Assembly: GCA_900660155.1 (NCBI GenBank)
Contig: CABFPE010000199.1
Span: 1,100,999-1,164,998, forward strand
Length of the DNA: 64,000 nucleotides
Direction: 5' to 3'
Origin: Hofstenia miamia
Lineage: Eukaryota; Xenacoelomorpha; Acoela; Hofsteniidae
Below, in pieces: positions 12,260-23,928 of the stretch. The translations under genes and the position numbers were made by a program. Position 1 is the stretch's first letter. Every line of letters begins with the position of its first letter. A model generated the notes under the pieces. It had not been told where the DNA came from. It did no database searches and worked only from the letters and a program-made list of their open reading frames with translations.

Positions 12260-12990
12260 GAATTATACAATGATGACGAAATCCATCGTGTAGTAAGGAT
12301 TCTTCGAACACGCAAAATCTCAGTTGTAGTTCATTTCCATTTTTTTTCCAATTGACGCTGCAACTTAGGCGATTTGCTAAATAAAGAATGTACCTTGTCA
12401 AAAAGATTTCAGATGATAAATACCATCAACTTGGGACACCACATCTGAAACAAGGAGTTCTAGTCGATAGTTAAGGTAGTGCCAGGTTAAAAGCATAACT
12501 GAAGCACCATCGGAAGCAAATGCAACTAAGTGTGTGGCAAGGTAGTAATGTGAAAGCACAAAACGACCAAGAGATTTCAGTAGATTTGATAAGATTGTTT
12601 CAGCATCCTGCTTTACAAGTTCAATAATATCCAGAAATATATTCTCTAGTATCTTATTAATGACTGTTTTCAAGTATACTATGAAACAAAAAGACTTTGA
12701 TAATGACGTAGATTCTAGAATACTAGTTATTTCAGTATTTATCTTTTACTTCATACAATGAGCAATGCAGCCTATCATTTCAGTGCAAGAACATCGTGAA
12801 TGTAAAGAGATATCAAGATCGGTGCTAGTTTGCTTTTGGAGCTGTACAAGTTCAGTGAATTTAGAGTTGTCTGTGTTAGCTTTTTCTGTTTTGCAGGCAG
12901 TGGGTTGTTATGTATGTATGTCAGACAAGATGGTTTGTCTAGAAACAAAGCGAAAAACAGTTAAATGGATTCATAGAACTATGTTTAATT
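12260..12990 (-). pseudogene. Decayed hAT transposase (KIAA1586/ZMYM6-like group)
   Basis: Read on the minus strand, the order of motifs is HSRCSCTEMIGCIA (near 12800), then ENIFLDIIELVKQDAETIL, HLVAFASDGASVML (near 12500) and YRLELLVSDVV. In the KIAA1586-like hAT proteins a CTEII segment, the DAETI helix, an S/G-DGASVM-x-G catalytic region and an H-R-LELA segment follow in exactly this order. The first part is in a different frame from the rest and there are several stops, so it cannot make a transposase. It is the only hAT transposase sequence I can see. It may be related to whatever moved the non-autonomous elements nearby, but no terminal repeats tie it to them. Confidence 0.65.
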
Positions 12991-13029
12991 TAGTATTACT
13001 AGATTATTTGCCAATCTGCAAATAGGAAC

Positions 13030-13871
13030 AATAATTATATATTGCAAGACATTTATTTTAGATAGTATTTCCTCTCAGCTCAATTCAAATTGATATGGGA
13101 AAAAAATGTTTTAGGTATAACGACTTCAATATATTAACTATACATGTCTAACCTAACCGTTTGCAGCCATTATTTAGGCTGACTAAGAAACTATGTTTCT
13201 CATTGGCCATAGGCATTAGTAAACTAATGCTCATGTTCCACAGCTTTTTGTCCAGTATTGATTAAGCCCCTTTGCAATGCCAGGCTCATAAACACGTTCA
13301 ACCAGGGTTGCTTGTTGTGCACATGACACAGTATGAGCTCGTCTGCTTTACTGCTCCTAACTGCTTCAGCCGATAAAATACATCCACTCCCCAATTTTTT
13401 AAATAGAAGGAATCAGATCACATGCTAGCAGCAAATCAAATCGATATTGATTTGGCGGGGAAATGTAAGTGCTACTAGTGAATAACTATTTTACAATTTG
13501 AAGATGATTTCATTATTATTTCAATGCACAGCATATTTTGCTGAACTGCATTTTGTCATGTAGTGGCGGCAACTCTAAAACTAAAATATTGTAATATGAA
13601 TTAATACGCAATTTTAGGGTTTTTAGATGAATTAAGTCATTTAATATTTAATTTCTGTTGCTCTTATTAATAATATGAAAGGGGGCTGTGCCTTATTAAA
13701 TATATTTTAACGGGGAGGGTACACTGTACCCTACTGAGCATCCCTTCGAGTAACTCCTGGTACAATGAATATAACAAATATTTTTTTCAAACGCCTTGAA
13801 AGGAAAACAAACTCCCAGATGAGGAAAACAATCATGAATATGTTTGCCTTAAATTATAGCAGATTGAAATA
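13030..13871. other. Non-coding
   Basis: No convincing gene, RNA or element end. AT-rich with scattered GC-richer patches near 13280-13400. Confidence 0.5.
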
Positions 13872-14073
13872 CCCAATAAACAATAAAACATTTTATACCC
13901 GTCTTATAATGGCATAACACGTTATAAGACGTCTTAAGGTACGTCTTCTAAACGCCTTATAAAACGTAATTTCTAAACGTTGCTGAGTGCCATCTAGTGT
14001 CCGCCAAATGATGTTCTAAAACGTTTTCTAAAGGTCTTCTAGACGTCTTCTAAACGTTTTATTGTTTATTGGG
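13872..14073. mobile_element. 202-bp MITE with CCCAATAAACAATAAAAC termini
   Basis: CCCAATAAACAATAAAAC at the left is mirrored by GTTTTATTGTTTATTGGG at the right, an 18-base perfect inverted repeat. The interior is made of ACGTCTTCTAAACG, ACGTCTTATAA and their inverses, so the whole element can fold on itself. No clear target duplication was seen, so the superfamily is open. It has no coding capacity. Confidence 0.8.
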
Positions 14074-15460
14074 CCTGCTACGAAATGCCATTTTTAATAG
14101 AAATTAACTTGCGGCACAAACGTAACGCAATTTATTTTCTTCACATATTTTTCTTTTTTTTGCTGATTTAAGTCAAAATTTTTTAAAACAAATTTTGAAC
14201 AAAAATCAATAGCAATAAAAGAAAGAAGACAATTAAAAAATTGAGGTCTTCAAAATAGAAAAATCAATTACTTCTAACCAGACATTAATAAAAAAGTTAA
14301 AATTAACTCGAATTAAAATACTTATAATTTGTTCCAATAATGCATATTTAAATTGCATAATGAACTGCCTTTTGCTAAAGTTTTAGTCGCCATTATTGAC
14401 AAACGTATAAATGGAAACACCTAAATTATTTATCAATATAATATAAAATATTGAAACGATAAATTCTTGACTTAATATTAAAAACAATTAACTAAAAATA
14501 TACCGGCGCAAAAATTGCATTTGACCAGTGTAATCGATCACACATTTCAAATTTTTCAAGTTACTAAAATTAAATCCTTCAAATATCCTAGACGAAGCAA
14601 TCGATAACAAATTGAAATATTAAAATCACATATACGCATAGTATAAACGCAAAATGGCATTGGAAATCATAACTACTTAACATATAAGAAAATTTTGTGT
14701 TTACCAAGATGAAAGGATAATTGACTATACTATAGTATTAACTCGCCATAGATCTTTAATGTTTTATAAACCACTCGTTAATAAATAAAATCGATTCATA
14801 TATTAAACATTCATAATGATAATAATTCGACTAAGAATCATAAAAATATAAATAAACAAATTGTGATACTTCATAAGATATTTTCCATTTAAAAAATTCT
14901 GGAATATTTTAAGCCAGCGCTCACCTTATTGTAAACCATAGCTTCCGTTGTATACGATTCAAATATTCACTCAAGCACATCTAAGCTCAACAATTGACTA
15001 TGACATAATTTACCTATTGAAATAAAACGAATGGATTTCAGTTTTTTTAAAGTATTATTAGTTAAAGTGAGTAAATCATAAATTCTTAATTCATGTTTGT
15101 TGTTTTTTTTATTTGTTTGTGGTATTTTATGTTGTTATTTACACATTAGTATTATCAGCTTTTGTTGGGGTGTTTAATTATGCCAATGTGCTATAGTTTA
15201 TATGAAATTCTATTTTACTCAATTTTATAGCTGGGAGAATGTGTTCGAAAAAAACAAAGTAAGAGCTACATGGAGTAAAATATTTACTTAAGAATTTTAC
15301 ATATAAATTCCATAGTAAAATTTAAAAGTTAAATTTTATTGAGCAATAAATAGATAATAATATAACCAATAAATCATTGCGAAAACATCAGCACATATCT
15401 AAATAATAGAGTATATATACATGAAATAAAACTTAAAAATATATATTATTGACGCTATGA
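14074..15460. other. Non-coding; contains the 3' flank of the GPCR gene
   Basis: No gene recognised. On the minus strand an AATAAA (plus-strand TTTATT at 15335-15340) lies about 120 bases past the GPCR stop and could be its polyadenylation signal. Such hexamers are frequent by chance in DNA this AT-rich. Confidence 0.45.
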
Positions 15461-16438
15461 TCAAAGTATTTTAGCACACTTTAACAAAGAGCTTCTGAAT
15501 TTTTTGTTGGTAATTCCATATATAAAGAGATTAATTAAAGAATTAAAATTCCTCATTCCTTCGAAAATGCCCCATATCATATAGTAATAAGGTTTTGACC
15601 AGAGAATGAGTTTTTGTTCTGGGGTGTATCTAAAATGATTCACTTCAAAAATATAATATGGCATATATAGTGCAACTAATGAAGCACTGCATGACACAAG
15701 TGTTATAGTTACTCGCAAATCATCTTTATTCCAGTTTCTATTAAATTTTTTTCTCGCTGTGTAATCTCTATAAATTAAGCGAACCACGATAACAATGTTC
15801 CCAGTTATGACCACTAACAGAGGCAGTGTGTACCCAAACACCAGAATCATTATGTGAGATCTAGTGTTTGAACGATAACATCTAACTCCTGTGTAAAGTT
15901 TTCCTTTCCATATCACAGTACTTGAAATGTAGTCATAGATGTTGAACTGTAGGGCTGCAAGAATTGAACAGTAAACTATTACCATAGTGCAAAAAAACTG
16001 TGCCCAGAATTTAGTGTCTAATTTTTTTGAGAGAACTATAGTGCATACACTGATAACTCTGTCCATGGTGATGACAACAATCATATAGGTGGAATGAAAA
16101 AATGTAAACCTGCTTATGAAGCTCCAAATTGAGCATGAATATCGAAAACTATTAAGCAAGTATTCTTCGGGAAAAGTGATAAACGGGAAATTAACAAGCG
16201 CGAAGCCACTGCAATTAAGTAAGTCGGCAAGAGCTAACTGAATTAAATATATATTTGTTGAAATTTTTTTAACGAATGGATTCCATATGCAAATGTAAAG
16301 GACGATGGCATTGCTTGGAATCCCAACAATTGCAATTAGAAGGATTTGGGCTAAAATGAAATAGTCTTCATAGTAACCTCCAGGCCTTCCATACGTCTTA
16401 TTGAATGTAGAATTCATTGTGATTCTAAATATCAACAT
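15461..16438 (-). CDS. Single-exon rhodopsin-family (class A) G-protein-coupled receptor
   Basis: A 325-residue frame (318 if translation begins at the second Met, at 16417, which puts the N-glycosylation sequons NST and NKT directly at the N-terminus). Seven hydrophobic segments fit TM1 26-52 (GIPSN), TM2 62-86 (LALAD), TM3 99-130, TM4 145-165, TM5 194-222, TM6 241-265 and TM7 286-308. Cys102 at the start of TM3 and Cys187 in loop 2 would form the conserved disulphide. Variations from class A consensus: DRY is MDRV, the TM6 C-W-x-P is replaced by a weaker segment ending MPYY, and NPxxY is NLFIY. A basic helix 8 (NKKFRSSLLK) closes the protein. These features indicate a plasma-membrane receptor coupling to G proteins. 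The ligand cannot be told, though a peptide or chemosensory role is possible. A decayed paralogue lies upstream at 17270-17740, suggesting a tandem family. Confidence 0.9.
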   Translation of the reverse strand: MLIFRITMNSTFNKTYGRPGGYYEDYFILAQILLIAIVGIPSNAIVLYICIWNPFVKKISTNIYLIQLALADLLNCSGFALVNFPFITFPEEYLLNSFRYSCSIWSFISRFTFFHSTYMIVVITMDRVISVCTIVLSKKLDTKFWAQFFCTMVIVYCSILAALQFNIYDYISSTVIWKGKLYTGVRCYRSNTRSHIMILVFGYTLPLLVVITGNIVIVVRLIYRDYTARKKFNRNWNKDDLRVTITLVSCSASLVALYMPYYIFEVNHFRYTPEQKLILWSKPYYYMIWGIFEGMRNFNSLINLFIYGITNKKFRSSLLKCAKIL

Positions 16439-17269
16439 GTAAGGTTAATATGCTTAATATGAAATTTGTACTAATTTCATAATTATTTTTACAAACTTGT
16501 ACTATTTATTTTATAACAAATTTTATAATCATTAACACTGTTATTTCCTCTACAACAAAATTTCAAAACTTTAGCCACCGAATTTGTTATCTTTCTACAT
16601 CGAATTTAATTTAGATTTATATCAAAATTTGGGTGAATAGAAGGCTTTTAAAAATTATATCTGTTAATGCAACAAATAAATGAAGGGAAATTTAAAAGAA
16701 ATAATGCAACAGTTGAATTTTAAGTATACAACACAAGAATAACATATTTTACAATTTATAGAGATTTCAATGTTTTTCAAAAAGAACCCTGTTATGAGTG
16801 GATAAACTGAAATACCACAAATTGGAATTACTTATCATTCTGAAACATTTTGAAGAACCTAGAAGCATTTCAAAGCAATCGGAAAATTAGAATTATTAAT
16901 AATTTGTGCTTTCACTCAAGAATATGAAAGCAATACGATATATTCCAGTGTTGAATTTATGTTTCAAGCTTACTTGAGGAATATTCGATTTGTTATTTTT
17001 ATAAACTAGTATCAATGTTTTAGAAGTTAAAAGCCAATAGTTTTGAATGATAAATAGAGTCAACTTGTTTATGCAAAGATAGCATAAATATAAAAATTCA
17101 TCCATGCTTATTTTAACAAAAAAATATCTAAATCATATATTTGAAATATTTTTAACAAACAAATATCAATAATGAAAAAAATTCAACAATGCAAATTTAC
17201 AATTATGTTTATCAATTTAAAAAAATTCTAATTACAAACAATTATACAAAACTGAAATTCCGTAATCCC
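16439..17269. other. Non-coding 5' flank of the GPCR gene
   Basis: AT-rich with no recognisable gene. It must contain the GPCR promoter if the gene has no upstream non-coding exon; no distinct promoter motif stands out. Confidence 0.4.
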
Positions 17270-17740
17270 TGTAACTGTAAACACTACAAACAGTCATGTT
17301 GCACTCTGCGAAATACTTATAGCTATTCTGATGCTGTACACACACCAATCTTAGCGTTGCTATTAACATTTTCGGAGGCATTGTTTGCTTTATGATTTAA
17401 GCGAACTATAATATTTCCAATATTGCTGATTAAATGAAGTAAATTGTACCCAAATAACAGGATCGTTATTCGAGATTTTGTATTTGAAGGTTGCTTCTTC
17501 GATATTACAAATACTTTAAATTAAGTAAATCTATTAATAGTCGTCACCAGACACATGATCATTTTTCACTTGATTCACTGTGATATGAACGATCAAGAAA
17601 ATTTACATTTGTCTGTGCATGCATTTTGACGTCTGTTTTGAAGATATTTTGGTGGGAAGATTATGACAAATGCTAAGTTAACAACTACCAACTAAAGCAG
17701 TTTCAAAGAGCGAGACAAACAGTGATAGTTTCTTCGTAAA
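17270..17740 (-). pseudogene. Decayed paralogue of the neighbouring GPCR
   Basis: On the minus strand near 17490-17400 the reading is SNTKSRITILLFGYN followed by SNIGNIIVRL. This aligns with residues 190-221 of the intact receptor (SNTRSHIMILVFGYT ... GNIVIVVRL), the loop 2/TM5 region. Further along, a stretch like AISISQSAT resembles TM6. Upstream (about 17575-17525) KMIMCLVTTINRF matches the end of TM3 (YMIVVITMDRV). The order and spacing fit one receptor gene, but frames shift and stops intervene, so no receptor is made. Nucleotide similarity to 15680-16200 is visible without translation. The same orientation and short distance point to an old tandem duplication. Confidence 0.75.
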
Positions 17741-19617
17741 TTGATGTCATTTGCAGATAAATGACATTTTTGAAATTGTGAATAATTACAATAATAGGAT
17801 ATAATTGTAATAGGATTCATAGTAAAGCGTGTTACCCATGCATCAGTTGCATGCTGCATTCACTCATTTCGATACTAAATAAGAACTTTGAAATAAGAAA
17901 TAGTATTTATACTAGGCAGAATTTTTAATATATAATTTACAATGCGAATTGGAAAAGTTGGAATTTTCCATTTGCTTTCTTAAAACATTGCTACTTTATC
18001 AAAAGTTTTGTGATAGTTTTTAGTACCTTTACAAATTTTAATGTATCTTTGTTAATACTTTTTATCATGTTATCATGTATGCCTGATAATTCTTAAATAA
18101 ATATCACCAAAATAATCTCTGAAAAGTAGCTTAAAAATCAAATTCAATATCTAGAAAGGTTCATTAAGGAACAAATTCAAACATTGCTAACAATATTTTA
18201 GTGAAACTTGGGGTTTCATATAATACATTAAATGAACTAGAAATGGAGTATTTTAATATACTCTTTCTTGGAGTCTACTTATAGCTGGGTTGTCCTAGTA
18301 CAAATAGACGGCTCACCAAAAAAATTAGCGGGCTTTACAAGAAAAAAAGTGCATTCAATTTCCAGGAATGAGACATCTGAAAGTAGAAAAGTTATCTACA
18401 TTTTTGCTTGTGTAAGTCTATATTGTGGGATTTTTATGTCTTTAAATCATAAATTTAGAAATGTAGAAAAATGATTGCTTCTTGTTAATGGCATCACCTT
18501 ACTTGATTGTATAGTCTTCACAATTTTAAAAAAGTCATGTTTCAAAATGTACACAGACGTGCAAAGTGTCTAATACCTTGACTTGGCTAAATAAAGTGAC
18601 TCGTTACATCAAATGCTGAGGTGTGGTGAAGTGTGTTTGCGGACTCATTTTGTGTATATTACTGCAAATATCCAGTTTGTGACTAAAGTAGTGTGATCTA
18701 ACCATAATGGAAGTTCATTCAACACTATAAGATTGATAGCAACAATATTCTCTTCGAAGGCTTACTTTCAAAATAAAAATATATTTGAAAATTAATCATC
18801 AAGTTTTGGAATTATCATTTGATAAATTTTAAATTGCTTGCATCGCTTGAAAATTAATGACAATTTTGTTATGAAAATTTTTTTCCTTTATTCAAGTCTG
18901 GGTGTAAACTGACTTAGGCCAATAACCTGAATTTCTGGGTTCAATGCAAAACTGAGCATCATTATCATAGATTTTTTTTATTATTCCATTTTTGATGGAT
19001 TTAGGCTTAAAATAAATTCGTTAAAAATTCGGCTTTAAAACGGATGCTTTTTTAAGAAATTTATGATAATATAATTCGGATTTTCAAAATCAAACAATAT
19101 AATTCAAAGAATTTATAAAGCCCATATGACAATTTTTCTATGAAGTTCATATCTCACCAATATTTCAAATACCCTACATCAAATATTCGTTTGAATATAG
19201 CCATTCAATGCATAGCAAAAAATGTTAAAATTCCAATCAGATCAATTGAAGTTAAAAAATACAATTGTGTTTTACACCTACTACAATATGTATAACAGTA
19301 ACAAAAATTGACAATTTTCAAATATAGTTGGTTACTTTTGGCAAGGAAAAATTTCATTGAAATTTTGTACGTAAATTCCTAGTTGTGTTATCAGAAATGA
19401 GTAACAGAGGAAACCTTACAGGAACCTTTATTGTAATTTTTGCTAAATTTCTGGGTTATGTTAATTTAGCGATGACACAAACTCTAAAAAAATAAAAATG
19501 CCATTTTTCATGTTGAAGAAAAGCAAAAAAATTGAATAAGGCTAAATTTAAAAATCAAGGTTTCAGTAATGCGCTATAATCTCTAGTAAAATGTGCCTAT
19601 CTGCTACGAGTATTTAT
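17741..19617. other. Non-coding
   Basis: Short random frames only. No element ends or RNA genes recognised. Confidence 0.5.
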
Positions 19618-20010
19618 ACGCTTCTTCCATCTACATCCTATCTCCATAGCTACTAATTACTATGATTTACTTACATCCTCTAAGGAGGGTGTTAATCAAT
19701 TACATTCCATTAGCAACCGCTGCACAGATACTTATAGTTTTTTTGAATCCATCTAAAGTGGAGTCGAACACTTGTTCTTAGTTAAATGTCGCTTGAGAGT
19801 AGCTTTACTGAGCTCTTGACCTGAAAATTAGAAAACACTAAATTTAGTAAAATATATTTATCTAAGACCAAATAAATTTCCTTTCAGATTTTGAAAAAAG
19901 TAATAAAAAACTCTTTCTCAAAATTTAGCTTTCTCTGAAATCGAAAGTTTCCAAATCAGATCTTACCACTTTGTGTTTAAGCTAATGCTATCATGGATCT
20001 GCATAGCTCT
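19618..20010 (+). repeat. Three-copy dispersed repeat, copy 1
   Basis: Shares an ordered set of words with 33688-33945 (same strand) and 52200-52503 (opposite strand): CTACATCCTATCTCCATAG, TCCATTAGCAA, ACTTGTTCTTAGTTAAATGT, CGCTTGAGAGTAGCTTTACT, AATTTAGTAAAATATATTTA and ATTTCCTTTC. It is non-coding, about 390 bases, and its ends are not defined. Superfamily unknown. Confidence 0.7.
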
Positions 20011-20758
20011 TATATACATAGCAAAGATCTATGATGCAATTTATTGAATTCAATTGTTTTACAAGATGTAGAAATTACATAGGTCAAAGTCAATATATAG
20101 TTTTGTGTTCTATATGTAAAACAAAACATTAGAATACGAGGAATGAGGTTGATAAACAAAACACATTCTTAGAACAAAGAAATTTATAAACATCTTCAAT
20201 ATAAATATATCCACACTAGAAATGATTAGTCAGGTTAGGTCAAAATTTATAAAAACGAAAATGGGTTAGAATGCAATACAAAACAATATCATACACATCA
20301 GCATATCCATTTTTTGGATTTGAGCCGATTAAGATTGAATTTTAAATATTATAATCGCAAATATAGACATTCTTTGTTCTGAACAGCAACCATTCAATTT
20401 TTAAGACCATCATGTAAATGGATTACCTATATTCGGGTTTAGAGATTTGTTAAAGAGCAAACCAGGTCCACGGTTCAACTATTTCCCTGAGGGATACAGA
20501 TCTGCAGGCCATCAGGTCATATTTAAGTAATACATGTGGTAAGGAAATATAAACTCACAAAGGGACTTACCCCAAAAAAGTCAGGATCAGGGGTGCATCT
20601 AAAAATTTCTGTAAGGGGGTACTGAAGATCTTTCCATAATATTTCTCATTCTAAATTTGATTAAATTTTCAATCTTTATACATTTCTCTACATATTATGA
20701 TAACAATTTGAAAGTTCTTGTTGATGTTCTAGTTCGAACTTTCTGCTATTGCGTTTGA

Positions 20759-20800
<42 letters not shown>

Positions 20801-21374
20801 TTATTTATACATCTATTTCTTTCCCGTACTAAAATTATGCATTTTTAACAAAACAGAATATTGAATGAAGATATTTCAGTCATATTTTAGTTTAGCAAGT
20901 AAATATAATTGCAAATATTAAATCCGCTGATATCTCATGTTTTTTTTGTTCTCAGAATATGTTCATGGAGGCTGTGTCATTTTTTAGAAAACCTTTTACC
21001 ATTATAAAATAATTAATTTTCCAAAAAGTCATACTGATTTGCTTGCAATATAATGTAAAATCATATCTCTGACTAAATGTAAATGTTGCCTAAATTGCAT
21101 TTACATACCGCACAAAGTAGCAAATATATATATATTAGCTTACAAGACATTATAGAATATCTTGATCATGTTATTTTACATTTATTTTTGGTGATTATAA
21201 TTTGCCTTCAATGAATATTTATGAAGCTGCAATTATATTTGTTTCATAATATTCTTTAAAGTTAATGCAGATCTTAGACTTTTCAACACATATCTATGGA
21301 AAACATTCGATTTAATTTTTACAAACAATTCTAATTGCAAAATATTTAAAATAATTTCTCCTACATTTAATTTA
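20011..21374. other. Non-coding, with a (TA)n tract and a possible hAT-type end
   Basis: A TA microsatellite lies at about 20766-20794. At 20588-20625 CAGGGGTGCATCTAAAAA followed by a G-rich stretch resembles one end of a CAGGGG-type hAT MITE, but no partner end was found. Confidence 0.4.
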
Positions 21375-21706
21375 TAGTACTGGCCCAAAGTTTGGGAACA
21401 ATTTCCAAATTTAGAAATTTTTGTATTTTACACAATAAAACGCAATGTAGAAACAATATAGTAACACAATGTAGAAACAATATGATAACACAATGTAGAA
21501 AGTAAATAGTTAATTCGGAATGCTCACTAATATTTTGTATGTCTACCATTATTGGCCAAACACACAGCAATGCAATTTTACATTGATTCGACCAGCTTTC
21601 TACAATAATCATGAGTAATCTCTGTGCACCATACCACTTTAATTTGCTCCTTCAGATCGTCGAGTGATGTGCATTGGCGCTTCCTCAGACAGTTTTTGAT
21701 GTGATG
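21375..21706 (+). mobile_element. Truncated copy of the Tc1-like element at 22778-24127
   Basis: Starts AGTACTGGCCCAAAGTTTGG and follows the first ~305 bases of the larger element closely (terminal repeat plus the region encoding the end of the transposase). It then breaks off at GTGATG. It also contains an extra ~27-base duplication of ACACAATGTAGAAACAATAT. It has only one terminus and no intact coding sequence. Confidence 0.85.
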
Positions 21707-22341
21707 TAGAATTTACAATATATACAAACACCTAAATATACACATGCACTACAAACTAAGCTAGACAATTAAAAACATCAATACAATCACACAATTAAAA
21801 AAGATAGAATATATTCGATTTATCGCTACAGATTTTAAATGAACTTTTTATTTTTTAATAATTTTTTAAATTTCTTAAGGTTTCTTTCCTGTCTAATGCT
21901 GATTGGTAATTTGTTCCAAAGTTTGCAAGAATTTGGTGTGAAAGAATTGTTCCAATAACTTCCTTAGATATAGCATGAAGATTTCCTACAGCATCTATTG
22001 CTGGTTATATTTAGAATAACTCATTGTCATTATTGTCACTAGGTGTATTACTCTTTACGAAATGTTAATACTCTTAACTTTTGGAACTGGTTAATTGGTA
22101 GTTCATCAGTTACTGCAGGAAGCCAAGCTTTCTTGACTAGTAAGCTCTGCAACAATTCTGAACAATTAGCATTAGAATGTTCATTCCAAAAAAGGATTTC
22201 ATTTCAGTGACATTGATGTTGAGTGATGACCCAGATTTTTGGACACTGCATAGATTGATATTCTCAACAATTTCATAAAAATGTTTTCTTTGAAATAATC
22301 AAAATACTGCAAGACAATTAGTTACTCAATATCCGGATGTT

Positions 22342-22614
22342 TTACTTCTTCCAATTATATGTGTGGTTTGACAAAGTGGAACGGTTATTATTGTTCTGGC
22401 TGCTACTGCTAGTAGTACCTCCATTTGAAGCTAAAAAACTTATCAATGTAACACTATCCACTTCATCATCATTATCATTATCTCCATTATCATCTTTGTA
22501 GTTAGCTGGTGGAGACAGTTCAACATCATCAATATCATATTCATTTGATAATTCAGAGTGACTTAGTATTATTAAGTCAACAATATCAGCCAACACTTTT
22601 TGGAAATTTATCAT
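22342..22614 (-). CDS. Unrecognised acidic, Asn/Ser-rich small frame
   Basis: A 90-residue frame with an N-terminal helix-like segment (INFQKVLADIVDLIIL), a strongly acidic middle (KDDNGDNDNDDEVD) and a Ser/Asn run near the C-terminus. No family recognised. It ends near the Tc1-like element and begins just left of a short (TA)n. It may be an exon, a transposon ORF1 piece or chance. Confidence 0.2.
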   Translation of the reverse strand: MINFQKVLADIVDLIILSHSELSNEYDIDDVELSPPANYKDDNGDNDNDDEVDSVTLISFLASNGGTTSSSSQNNNNRSTLSNHTYNWKK

Positions 22615-22893
22615 ATTATATATATATATATATAAATGTTGTTACTTTTTTAAAATGATATATTTGATAGTAGGTATTAGAAAAAGAACATACAACACAT
22701 ATTTTTAACAGCAGATTAAACGGAAATTATAAGGTCTATAATACATTTTGAGATCTAGTTGGATTACAAAATATATACAGTACTGGCCAAAAGTTTGGGA
22801 ACACTTTCCAAGTTTAGAAATTTTTGTATTTTACACTAAAAAACGCAATGTAGAAACAATATGATAACACCGTGTAGAAAGTAAATAGTTAAT

Positions 22894-23562
22894 TCAGAAA
22901 AACTCACTAATATTTTGTAGGTTCGCATTATTGGCCAAACACGCAGCAATGCGATTTGACATTGACTCGACCAGCTTTCTACAATAATCATCAGTAATCT
23001 CTGTGCACCATACCACTTTAATTTGCTCCTTCAGATCGTCGAGTGATGTGCATTGGCGCTTCCTCAGACAGTTTTTGATGTGATGCCAGCAATTTTCTAT
23101 GACGTTGAGGTCTGGGGAGTTTCCCAGCGGCCAGTTCTCAAGCAGCTGAAAGTCTTGTGATGCAATCCACTGTTTCACAACTTTGGCGCTATGGCAAGGA
23201 ACACCATCTTGTTGTTGTACAGATGTTCTGCAAAGCTGCATAAACATGGGAACTTTCTCCTGAATTATTTTGAGGGAGGCATTGGCTGTGACTGTCTCGT
23301 TGTGAGGAACAAAATGCAGACCAGCACGTTCATTCGCAGTTATAGCAACCCAAATCATCACAGAGGGTGCTGAGCAAACAGTTTGTTGCATGTAACGTGC
23401 GTTGAATCTTTGCTTTCTTGGTCGTCGAATGTGTGGCCAGTATGATGTAAACTGGCAAATCTTGGATTCGTCACTAAATATTACTTGATGCCACATCTCA
23501 GGGGTGTAGTGTTGGTATCGCCTGCAGAAAAGCAACTGGTCTTGAATGTTCTTTGAAGACAA
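22894..23562 (-). pseudogene. Tc1-like transposase, catalytic domain
   Basis: Contains the DDE triad of the IS630/Tc1/mariner RNase-H-fold nuclease: FSDESK (first Asp), QQDGVPCHSAK (second Asp) and NSPDLNVIENCW (Glu). I count 36 residues between the second Asp and the Glu, against 34 in classic Tc1. The C-terminus is complete (ends NISEFF). The N-terminal DNA-binding half is at 23740-23928 in a shifted frame with stops between, so the enzyme is broken although the catalytic half is intact. Confidence 0.85.
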
Positions 23563-23739
23563 TTGGAGTTCGGCTACCGGTTTCAGGATGGAAGGTCAAA
23601 TGTAGTATTCAATCGACGCCTAATGGTGCGTGTTGATACATTCTTACTACCACGCCTAGATTTGGTTTGACTTCAGAAGATGAAGAGAATGGCTGATTGA
23701 CGACGTAATGGTGAATGAGATGATCAATCTGAGAGGTTG

Positions 23740-23928
23740 TCACCTTTGGTCTACCAGACCACTTGCGAGAAGAAAAATTTTGCAGTTCCTGATAGCAGTA
23801 ACACCTCTGGATACTGAAGGTATTGACACGCCCATTCTAACAGTTATAGCGTGATAATTGTACCACTCCTCTTGCAAGATATGAATTTGAGTACGCTTTG
23901 CTGGTGAAATTTCACTACTACGGCCCAA
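23740..23928 (-). pseudogene. Tc1-like transposase, N-terminal helix-turn-helix
   Basis: Begins MGRSSEISPAKRTQI and continues with HAITVRMGVSIPSVSR, the first paired-type helix-turn-helix of Tc1 transposases, which binds the terminal repeats. The frame closes soon after, so the second helix-turn-helix and catalytic part are disconnected from this start. Confidence 0.8.

Noticed and set aside
13030-13400. Possible exon in the GC-richer patch
   Set aside because: No open frame with consistent splice sites or recognisable motif.
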